Source of the DNA: Holosporales bacterium
GTDB taxonomy: Bacteria > Pseudomonadota > Alphaproteobacteria > BNTO01
Direction: 5' to 3'
Length of the DNA: 5,381 bases
NCBI GenBank assembly: GCA_031257945.1
Contig: JAIRNU010000036.1
Coordinates: 1 to 5,381 of the forward strand
The notes under the pieces are model-generated. The model worked only from the letters and a program-made list of their open reading frames with translations. It was not told where the DNA came from and made no database searches. Below, piece after piece: positions 1 through 5,201 of this stretch; the stretch's first letter is position 1; each line of letters opens with the position of its first letter. Both the position numbers and the translations under genes were made by a program.

Positions 1-60
1 ATACCCTGAGCTGCTTTGCCACAAAATCGCAGCAACCAGCCCAATCTTCAAAATATTCAT
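1..60 (-). CDS. Partial CDS, N-terminus of a possible exported protein (runs off the left edge)
   Basis: The minus strand reads ATG at 60-58 and stays open to the edge for 20 codons, giving MNILKIGLVAAILWQSSSGY. A lysine at residue 5 is followed by a hydrophobic run (about residues 6-14) and then small polar residues, which is the layout of a secretory signal peptide. The frame has a TAA six codons upstream of the ATG and no other start between, so this ATG is the only possible start. No clear Shine-Dalgarno sequence precedes it. The gene would lie downstream of rho on the same strand, more than 200 bp away, so a shared transcript is unlikely. Only 20 residues are visible, so no function can be assigned and chance cannot be excluded. 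Confidence 0.35.
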   Translation of the reverse strand, partial: MNILKIGLVAAILWQSSSGY

Positions 61-154
61 AGCTAAACCACTATTTTAAAACCTACCCAAGCAAAGGATA
101 GTAAATAGAGGTTAAGAAAAGATTTACAGGGCGGACCGTTCTGCGAATAAACCA

Positions 155-218
155 GGGAGGCGTAATACAGCGGCCTATGACTCTTGAATTAACGCCGCAC
201 CGCTACGCAGGGCCTCCT
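155..218 (-). other. Nested hairpin element downstream of rho; candidate structured RNA or small palindromic repeat
   Basis: On the plus strand GGAGGC at 156-161 is complementary to GCCTCC at 212-217, and inside it GCGGC at 170-174 is complementary to GCCGC at 194-198. A short GTA/TAC pairing lies between them and the apical loop is about 19 nt. On the minus strand the element would lie in the transcript downstream of rho. No U-tract follows the stem in either direction, so it is not a standard intrinsic terminator. It does not show the conserved motifs of SRP RNA, RNase P RNA or tmRNA. The pairing is seen in the sequence; any function is unknown. Confidence 0.35.
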
Positions 219-289
219 ATTTTGCAAAACATACGGCCGAAGACTTGGAGAGAGCTTACACGCGGTCGGTCGGGGAGGCTAAAAAAATC

Positions 290-1570
290 TCACCCATTCA
301 TAGATTGAAAAAATCCGACATTATCCTTTGTATACTTGATTTTGTCTAAAATAAATTCCATGGATTCCACTACCCCCATTGGATTCAGTATCCTCCGCAG
401 TACCCACATCTTCGCTAATTCATTTTTCTCGACCAAAAGCTCCTCCTTGCGCGTTCCAGATTTGCCGACATCGATGCTTGGGAACACCCGCTTATCAGAT
501 AATTTCCTGTCCAGCACAATCTCGGCATTACCCGTTCCTTTAAACTCCTCAAAAATCACGTCGTCCATGCGTGATCCAGTATCTATCAGTGCCGTCGCAA
601 TTATTGTCAAGGACCCCCCCTCCTCGATGTTCCTTGCTGCGCCAAAGAACCTTTTAGGACGGTGCAAGGCGTTAGCATCAACCCCGCCAGTCAACACTTT
701 CCCCGACGATGGGACCACGGTGTTGTATGCCCGCGCCAACCTGGTGATAGAATCAAGCAGTATGACGACATCGCGCCCCTGCTCTACAAGACGTTTCGCT
801 TTTTCTAGTACTATCTCCATCACGTGTACATGATGCGCAGCGGGTTCATCAAAGGTCGAGCTAATAACCTCCCCCTTAACGGACCGCACCATATCTGTAA
901 CTTCCTCAGGCCGCTCTCCAACCAACAGGACCATCAACAAAACCTCCGGATGGTTCACGGTAATAGAATGAGCCAGATTTTGCAGCATAACTGTCTTGCC
1001 GGTGCGAGGCGGGGCGACTATCAACGCGCGTTGCCCCTTACCTAGCGGGGAGACCAGTTCAATTATGCGTGATGTAAAGTTTTTACCATTCACGCCAGCC
1101 CCACAGAAAGCATGCTCTGCATCAACCTCTATTTTTAAGCGCTCCGTAGGATACAGCGGCGTCAAACTATCGAAATTAACGCGGTGAAAGGCCTTCTCCG
1201 GCTTCTCAAAATTTATTTTCAAAACTTTAGTCAAAGAGAAATATCGCTCGTTATTAACTGGCGCCTTAATTTCCCCATCAATTGTATCTCCTGTTCTCAA
1301 CCCAAATTTCTTTACTATATTTGGAGCGACATAGATGTCATCCGGATTCGTAAGGTAATTGGATTCTGCTGTCCGCAAAAAACCAAAGCCCTCTTGCAGA
1401 ATTTCTATAACCCCGCCGCCTTCGATTATGCTACCTCCTTCCGTTATTTTCTTTAAGATTGCAAAAATAAGCCCCTGCTTGCGCAACGACGCCGTATCTT
1501 CAACTTCATACTTTCCGGCTAAAGCGACTAACTCGGAAATCGTCTTTTCCTTCAATTCCTTCAAATTCAT
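290..1570 (-). CDS. rho: Transcription termination factor Rho
   Basis: Rho is the homohexameric RNA-dependent ATPase and helicase that terminates transcription in the cytoplasm. The 426-residue product is close to the usual 419 of E. coli and collinear with it. Residues 1-45 form the N-terminal helical domain, and about 50-125 the cold-shock-like RNA-binding domain, with the primary RNA-site motif GFGFLR at 61-66. The RecA-like ATPase domain follows: Walker A PPRTGKT at 187-193, catalytic glutamate in VGERPEEV (E219), Walker B ending at D273 (VVILLD), Q-loop around 289-300 (SGKVLTGGVDAN), R-loop around 344-347 (KGTG), and the arginine finger in SGTR (R374). No key residue is missing. The ATG is preceded by AAGG with a 6-nt spacing, which supports this start. 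The gene lies 28 bp downstream of tRNA-Arg on the same strand, so the two are probably cotranscribed. It stops with TGA, followed at once by a seven-T run without an obvious hairpin. Confidence 0.98.
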   Translation of the reverse strand: MNLKELKEKTISELVALAGKYEVEDTASLRKQGLIFAILKKITEGGSIIEGGGVIEILQEGFGFLRTAESNYLTNPDDIYVAPNIVKKFGLRTGDTIDGEIKAPVNNERYFSLTKVLKINFEKPEKAFHRVNFDSLTPLYPTERLKIEVDAEHAFCGAGVNGKNFTSRIIELVSPLGKGQRALIVAPPRTGKTVMLQNLAHSITVNHPEVLLMVLLVGERPEEVTDMVRSVKGEVISSTFDEPAAHHVHVMEIVLEKAKRLVEQGRDVVILLDSITRLARAYNTVVPSSGKVLTGGVDANALHRPKRFFGAARNIEEGGSLTIIATALIDTGSRMDDVIFEEFKGTGNAEIVLDRKLSDKRVFPSIDVGKSGTRKEELLVEKNELAKMWVLRRILNPMGVVESMEFILDKIKYTKDNVGFFQSMNG

Positions 1571-1598
1571 AACATACCTTGATTACACGTAAGACATA

Positions 1599-1675
1599 TG
1601 GCGCGCCCGAAAGGAGTCGAACCCATAACCTCCAGATCCGTAGTCTGACGCTCTATCCTATTGAGCTACGGGCGC
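1599..1675 (-). tRNA. tRNA-Arg, anticodon ACG, with encoded CCA
   Basis: The minus strand folds into a complete cloverleaf. The acceptor stem GCGCCCG pairs perfectly with CGGGCGC. The D stem is GCTC/GAGC. The anticodon stem TCAGA/TCTGG carries the loop CTACGGA, placing anticodon ACG at 1641-1639. The T loop TTCGACT is closed by G-C pairs, and the T stem has one T-T mismatch. The discriminator base G is followed directly by a genomically encoded CCA (1601-1599). An A at position 34 is normally deaminated to inosine by TadA so that the tRNA reads CGU, CGC and CGA. The gene is the first unit upstream of rho on the same strand, so RNase processing of a common transcript would be needed to release it. 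Confidence 0.97.
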
Positions 1676-1688
1676 CCTTACTTTGCAG

Positions 1689-1715
1689 ATTACAGGAAAA
1701 AGGGACGTTGTACAA
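1689..1715 (-). promoter_or_regulatory. Candidate promoter for the tRNA-Arg/rho unit
   Basis: On the minus strand TGTAAT (1694-1689) matches the -10 consensus at five of six positions and lies 14 nt upstream of the tRNA 5' end. This would place the start point a few nucleotides before the mature tRNA. TTGTAC at 1715-1710 is a possible -35 box, but the 15-bp spacing is short. The position is right and the match is only moderate. Confidence 0.3.
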
Positions 1716-1770
1716 CCCGTAATTCTCGACCAGCTCAGCACCCTACATATTTGTTTGTTTTTTATTCCGC

Positions 1771-1916
1771 ACTAGACCATTGCGAAAGCTTCGTTCTTTC
1801 GGTAATTTTAGCGTCGCTCCGATGCTCGAATCCTCACGTACGCTAAGTACGCTGCGGTTCTGCTTCGTATGCTCCTAAAATTCCTCGAAATTACTCACTT
1901 TCGCAACGGGTCTAGT
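1771..1916. repeat. 146-bp imperfect palindromic element between rho/tRNA and pnp
   Basis: The segment is symmetric about 1843-1844 at several scales. The outer ends are ACTAGACC at 1771-1778 and GGTCTAGT at 1909-1916. Inside these are TTGCGAAAG (1780-1788) with CTTTCGCAA (1898-1906), AATTTTAG (1804-1811) with CTAAAATT (1875-1882), and a central CGTAC/GTACG pair at 1837-1841 and 1847-1851. Parts between these blocks pair poorly. Size, sharp ends and intergenic position resemble the dispersed palindromic elements known from Rickettsia (RPE) and Wolbachia, but I cannot match it to a named family. It carries no transposase, so any mobility would depend on functions supplied elsewhere. A hairpin this long could also affect either divergent transcript. 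Confidence 0.7.
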
Positions 1917-1963
1917 CTAACCAGGGCATTCAGCACCTCCAACCACGTCTGTTGCACATAATT

Positions 1964-1992
1964 TCCACAACAAAGAAAAGATAATGTATAAT
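1964..1992 (+). promoter_or_regulatory. Candidate pnp promoter
   Basis: A perfect -10 hexamer TATAAT occurs at 1987-1992. TCCACA at 1964-1969, 17 bp upstream, matches the -35 consensus at four of six positions. It points toward pnp and would give a leader of about 330 nt. A second -10-like box, CATAAT at 2275-2280, is closer to the gene but has no good -35 partner. The -10 is good; which site is used is inference. Confidence 0.35.
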
Positions 1993-2199
1993 CAATGTAT
2001 AAGCCTCAATTTACTACTTAACTTTTACTGGAGTCCTTTAGAACAGCTAGCCCTTTTTGCCCATACTTTTTTCTTATTTGATATGAACCTGGACAGTGCT
2101 GAACTGAAGGTCTTGGCAGACGCGCTTTTTGTTGTTACAATGATACAGTGGTGGTTGTTTCAGGCAGTGCTGTTTTTGCGTTTACGTACCAAGAGCTGA
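1984..2199 (+). CDS. Doubtful small ORF, possible membrane protein
   Basis: The 71-codon frame encodes a hydrophobic peptide with a likely membrane-spanning stretch at about residues 46-66 (including VVTMIQWWLFQAVLFLRLR) and a second hydrophobic stretch at about 22-33. I do not recognise it. The start is preceded by an A-rich AAGAAAAG rather than a clear Shine-Dalgarno sequence. The best promoter -10 box in the region (TATAAT at 1987-1992) overlaps its first codons, which would put the transcription start downstream of this ATG. It is therefore more likely a chance frame in the pnp leader than a gene. Confidence 0.18.
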   Translation: MYNQCISLNLLLNFYWSPLEQLALFAHTFFLFDMNLDSAELKVLADALFVVTMIQWWLFQAVLFLRLRTKS

Positions 2200-2330
2200 T
2201 CTTTGGGGTATAAGCTCGCCGCGCTTCAGAGAGTCTTCAATAAATTGTGCTTTCTGGTTGGTCTGCGGTTGGCCCATAATAGTGTGTGTAATTCTACGTG
2301 TCTGTGTTTTTGTAAAAGGAAAAGAGAAAA

Positions 2331-4682
2331 ATGTCCAATAGTTTTTTTAATATATTTGAGGAAAGTATCGATTTTGCGGGGAGGACTCTTACGCTAGAGT
2401 CCGGGCATATCGCTCGGCAGGCTGATGGTGCCGTTGTAGCAAAATACGGGGGGACTGTCGTTTTATGCACTGTTGTTGGCGAGAAAAAAGCTGGGCCGAA
2501 TGCGGATTTCTTCCCTTTGACTGTTAATTATCAGGAGAAGTCTTTCGCAACGGGGCGGATCCCGAGCGGGTTTTTCAAGCGCGAGGGGAAGCCGTCAGAA
2601 GCGGAGACACTGATATCGAGGCTCATAGACCGGCCAATTCGCCCGCTTTTCCCGGACCATTTCTTCAACGAAGTGCAGGTTATATGCACGGTCCTTAGCC
2701 ATGACAGAGAAAATAACCCTGATATTGTGGCGCTAATTGGGGCTTCGGCCGCTCTTGCTATTTCTGGTATTCCGTTTTTGCATACTGTATGCGCAGCACG
2801 CGTTGGATATATAGGGGGGCGCTTTGTTTTGAATCCGTTAGTTTCTCAAATGAGCGATAGTAAGCTGGATTTAGTGGTTGCTGGGACAAAGGACGGCGTG
2901 CTGATGGTAGAGTCAGAAGCACAGCAATTAAGCGAGGATATCATGCTTGGCGCGATAAAATTCGGGCATGAGAGCTTTGCCCCAGTCCTCCAGGCGATTG
3001 CTTCTCTAAAGGAGAAAGCTGGAAAAGCGCCATGGGTAGTAACGTCCGGCGGACAGGACGCAGAAAAGGCGAAAGAGGCAGTTCTTGGCGCTTTAGGAAC
3101 GCAGCTTCGCGACATTTTTGAAATAAAAGAAAAGAAAGCGCGGCGCGAGGCGGTATCTCAATGCAAAGAAGCCTTGGTCGAAAAGCTCTGTAAATGTGAT
3201 TGTAATAGTGGTAGCGATTGCTGCGGCGGCCATAGTGATAAGTGCAGTATCAGCCCGCCCCTTATCGAGCAGGCATTTGATACTGTAGAATACGAGTTAT
3301 TGCGATCCTGCGCTTTGCACGAGGGAAAGCGGATTGACGGCAGGAGAATGGACGAAATCCGCCCAATTTCATGCGAAGTTGGGATTTTGCCGCGTGTCCA
3401 TGGGAGCGCCCTTTTTACAAGAGGGGAAACGCAGGCTCTTGTTGTCGCCACGCTTGGATCTGGTGAGGACGAGCAGATTGTTGACCATTTGACTGGAGAT
3501 TTTCGCGAGAGTTTCTTGTTGCACTATAATTTCCCGCCTTATTCTGTTGGTGAGGTTGGCCGCATGGGATCGCCTGGCCGCAGGGAAATTGGTCATGGAA
3601 GGCTTGCTTGGCGCGCTACGCATCCTTTAGTTCCGACGAAAACAGATTTTCCTTATACGATTCGATTGGTTTCTGAGGTAACTGAATCCAATGGCTCATC
3701 GTCTATGGCAACAGTTTGCGGCTCGTCGCTAGCGCTGATGGATGCTGGGATTCCTTTAAGTGACCATATCGCTGGGATAGCTATGGGCCTTATAAAGGAA
3801 GGCGACGATTTCGTTGTATTGTCGGATATTCAGGGAGACGAAGACCACCTTGGCGATATGGATTTTAAGGTTGCTGGAACGGGAAGCGGGATTACAGCCC
3901 TTCAGATGGATATAAAAATCACCAGCATTACCTTTGAGATAATGAAGAAGGCTTTGGAGCAGGCCCTGATTGGCAGAAAGCATATCATCTCTAAAATGAG
4001 GGAAGCTATTGGGCAATCGCGCGATAACCTTAGCTCATTTGCTCCGCAGATTATGACTGTTACGATTGATAAAGACAAAATTAGAGATTTGATTGGGCCG
4101 GGGGGGAAGGTGATCCGCGAGATTTGCGAGAAAACTGGTGCGAAAATCGATATCTCGGACGATGGGGTTGTATCGGTTTTTGGCCCAGACAAGGACTCGT
4201 TGGCGCAAGCAATGTCGATGGTTGATGATATCGCTGGAGAACCGGAGATTGGCCAAGTATACACCGGAACTGTGGTAAAAATCATGGAGTTCGGGGCTTT
4301 CGTGAACTTTTTTGGACGGCGGGATGGGCTGGTACATATCAGCGAAATCAGCAATGAAAGGGTCGATAGTGTGGAGGATGTGTTAAATGTCGGGGATTCT
4401 GTGAAGGTTATATTGCTTGATATTGATGAACGGACAAAACGGGCCCGCCTTAGTATCAAAGCGGTCGGTGGAGAGAAGCCAGTAAAACGCAGTTCTGGAG
4501 GAGATGGCGACAGGTCAAGGGGAGGAGACCGCAAGCCCCGCGATGGTGATAGGCCTAGAGGAGACGGTGGTCCAAGAGGTAATAGCGGTAGACCAAGAGG
4601 AGACGGTGGCCCGAGGGGAGATGGCCCAAGAGGCCGTTCTCGCCCGTCAAGTCCGTTTAATCATGATCGCAACAAAAAGTAA
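2331..4682 (+). CDS. pnp: Polynucleotide phosphorylase (polyribonucleotide nucleotidyltransferase)
   Basis: PNPase degrades RNA 3'-5' by phosphorolysis to nucleoside diphosphates; it is a cytoplasmic trimer that is often part of the degradosome. The product has 783 residues, against 711 in E. coli. RNase PH domain 1 spans about 12-145 (FFKREGKPSE at 81-90), the helical linker domain 146-325, and RNase PH domain 2 about 333-560. The last contains the phosphate-binding TESNGSSS (451-458) and the catalytic block GDEDHLGDMDFK (D505, D511, K513). A KH domain follows (GPGG loop at 589-592), then an S1 domain (about 638-710). Two additions explain the extra length: a cysteine-rich insertion at 287-305 and an RG-rich tail at 712-783. 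The ATG follows AAAGGA by 10 nt, and the protein aligns to the family from its first residues. The gene stands alone, divergent from tRNA-Arg/rho, with no rpsO upstream. Confidence 0.98.
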   Translation: MSNSFFNIFEESIDFAGRTLTLESGHIARQADGAVVAKYGGTVVLCTVVGEKKAGPNADFFPLTVNYQEKSFATGRIPSGFFKREGKPSEAETLISRLIDRPIRPLFPDHFFNEVQVICTVLSHDRENNPDIVALIGASAALAISGIPFLHTVCAARVGYIGGRFVLNPLVSQMSDSKLDLVVAGTKDGVLMVESEAQQLSEDIMLGAIKFGHESFAPVLQAIASLKEKAGKAPWVVTSGGQDAEKAKEAVLGALGTQLRDIFEIKEKKARREAVSQCKEALVEKLCKCDCNSGSDCCGGHSDKCSISPPLIEQAFDTVEYELLRSCALHEGKRIDGRRMDEIRPISCEVGILPRVHGSALFTRGETQALVVATLGSGEDEQIVDHLTGDFRESFLLHYNFPPYSVGEVGRMGSPGRREIGHGRLAWRATHPLVPTKTDFPYTIRLVSEVTESNGSSSMATVCGSSLALMDAGIPLSDHIAGIAMGLIKEGDDFVVLSDIQGDEDHLGDMDFKVAGTGSGITALQMDIKITSITFEIMKKALEQALIGRKHIISKMREAIGQSRDNLSSFAPQIMTVTIDKDKIRDLIGPGGKVIREICEKTGAKIDISDDGVVSVFGPDKDSLAQAMSMVDDIAGEPEIGQVYTGTVVKIMEFGAFVNFFGRRDGLVHISEISNERVDSVEDVLNVGDSVKVILLDIDERTKRARLSIKAVGGEKPVKRSSGGDGDRSRGGDRKPRDGDRPRGDGGPRGNSGRPRGDGGPRGDGPRGRSRPSSPFNHDRNKK
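3189..3245 (+). other. Cysteine-rich insertion in PNPase (residues 287-305)
   Basis: The segment carries six cysteines and a histidine in the pattern CxCxCx5CCx2Hx3C (C287, C289, C291, C297, C298, H301, C305), with small and acidic residues between. C278 and C327 lie nearby. It sits at the end of the helical linker, just before RNase PH domain 2, where E. coli PNPase has a short cysteine-free stretch. The clustering resembles metal-binding loops. Metal binding is inference. Confidence 0.75.
4464..4679 (+). repeat. RG/RGG/RGD-rich repetitive tail of PNPase (residues 712-783)
   Basis: After the S1 domain the protein continues for 72 residues composed almost only of Gly, Arg, Asp, Pro, Ser and Lys. 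Repeating units such as PRGDGG (742-747 as RPRGDGG, 755-760, and variants) recur. The DNA shows matching imperfect direct repeats, including AGAGGAGACGGTGG at 4556-4569 and again near 4596-4609. Such tails are disordered and basic, and RGG-type tails in other proteins bind RNA. The stop codon follows KK. Confidence 0.85.
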
Positions 4683-4710
4683 GCTGGGTTACAGCCCTCA
4701 GCCGTCGCTA

Positions 4711-4736
4711 TGCCTGGAGTTGTAGGGCTTCAGGCA
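4711..4736 (+). terminator. Hairpin downstream of pnp, possible 3' end or RNA-stabilising stem
   Basis: TGCCTGGAG (4711-4719) pairs with CTTCAGGCA (4728-4736) over nine base pairs, one of them G-T, around an 8-nt loop. It begins 28 nt after the pnp stop codon. No run of T follows, so it is not a canonical intrinsic terminator. It could mark a Rho-dependent end or protect the 3' end from exonucleases. The stem is seen; the role is inferred. Confidence 0.4.
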
Positions 4737-4839
4737 AAGGTGGGGCGCTGGCTTGTTTGGTATTGCTGGCGTTATCCCGGTTAGTCGCTTGGTGTCTCTG
4801 CGCGATTTAAAAAGTGCACACAATTGCGCCATTATGGTG

Positions 4840-4845
4840 TATAAC
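4840..4845 (+). promoter_or_regulatory. Candidate -10 box upstream of the Myb-like pseudogene
   Basis: TATAAC matches the -10 consensus at five of six positions and lies 39 nt upstream of the ATG at 4885, so transcription could start near 4852. No convincing -35 box is present at 16-18 bp; TGCACA at 4815-4820 is a weak candidate with 19-bp spacing. Confidence 0.25.
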
Positions 4846-4884
4846 ATGCTTCGTATACAAGTTATTGAAGGGTAAACTGAAAAT

Positions 4885-5195
4885 ATGAACAGTTTTATTA
4901 AATTCGCTGGACTTGCGCTGTTGTTAGGATGCGCTGGCCAAAACGTTGTGTTTGCCAGTGCGCGTGCACTACGCGAGTCACTGGCATATGGCGTCTAGCG
5001 CACAAAATTCACTGAAGAAGAAGATGCGCGGCTTTGCGCGCTGGTTGCGCAGGGAACAAATAGTTGGTACACAATTGCCAACCAAATCCAGGAAAAAATG
5101 TTAGACAATGCAGAGAGCGTTGGAATAACTACCTCTCTCCTGCCGTTAGTTACCTAATATGGACAAAAGAAGAGAACGACTTATTAAAGCGCTAA
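4885..5195 (+). pseudogene. Broken gene for a secreted Myb-like (R2R3-type) DNA-binding protein
   Basis: The ATG at 4885 is preceded by AAGGG 12 nt upstream. It opens with a signal-peptide-like N-terminus: K6, a hydrophobic core at 7-15 (FAGLALLLG) and an FASA cleavage motif ending at residue 26. An LLGC lipobox-like sequence also occurs at 13-16. The frame meets TAG at 4996-4998 and then reads RTKFTEEEDARLCALV and GTNSWYTIANQIQ, the first two helices of a Myb repeat (F replacing the first Trp). At the A6 run 5093-5098 the match moves to the -1 frame, where it reads NVRQCRERWNNYLSPAV and WTKEENDLLKR. These correspond to the c-Myb segment KQCRERWHNHLNP followed by SWTEEED. One more A in the run would join the frames. 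The second repeat stops at TAA 5193-5195. The lesions are therefore one nonsense codon, one frameshift and a 3' truncation. Assignment to the Myb fold rests on recall of c-Myb, not on a search. Confidence 0.75.
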
Positions 5196-5201
5196 CTCCG
5201 C

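Larger units (their letters stand above)
1917..2330. other. Intergenic region upstream of pnp
   Basis: This 414-bp stretch holds no recognisable gene. No rpsO is present here, although rpsO directly precedes pnp in many bacteria. What can be seen is a TATAAT box at 1987-1992, a second weaker -10-like CATAAT at 2275-2280, a doubtful 71-codon ORF (1984-2199), and the pnp Shine-Dalgarno AAAGGA at 2315-2320. If transcription starts near 1999, pnp has a leader of about 330 nt. In E. coli the pnp leader is the site of RNase III- and PNPase-dependent autoregulation, but I see no strong hairpin here comparable to that site. Confidence 0.5.

Noticed and set aside
273..290. A seven-T run on the minus strand just after the rho stop codon, as an intrinsic terminator.
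   Set aside because: No stable hairpin precedes the T-run in the end of rho.
336..1592. Plus-strand open frames across the rho gene.
   Set aside because: They are antisense to a complete rho gene with all its motifs, show no recognisable protein and have no start signals.
2203..2397. A 64-codon plus-strand frame overlapping the start of pnp.
   Set aside because: It overlaps the pnp ribosome binding site and first codons in another frame and resembles no known protein.
2846..4534. Minus-strand open frames across pnp.
   Set aside because: They are antisense to an intact, clearly identified pnp gene and encode low-complexity, serine-rich peptides with no family resemblance.
4504..4725. A 73-codon plus-strand frame in the pnp tail and beyond.
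   Set aside because: It is an alternative frame of the RG-repeat DNA; the repeats produce long open frames by composition alone.
4840..4866. A stretch with ATAAC...CTTCGTATA...GTTAT that looks like a recombination site of the loxP or dif kind.
   Set aside because: The two arms do not form a proper inverted repeat of 11-13 bp, spacing is wrong for both site types, and the region is better explained as the promoter area of the Myb-like gene.
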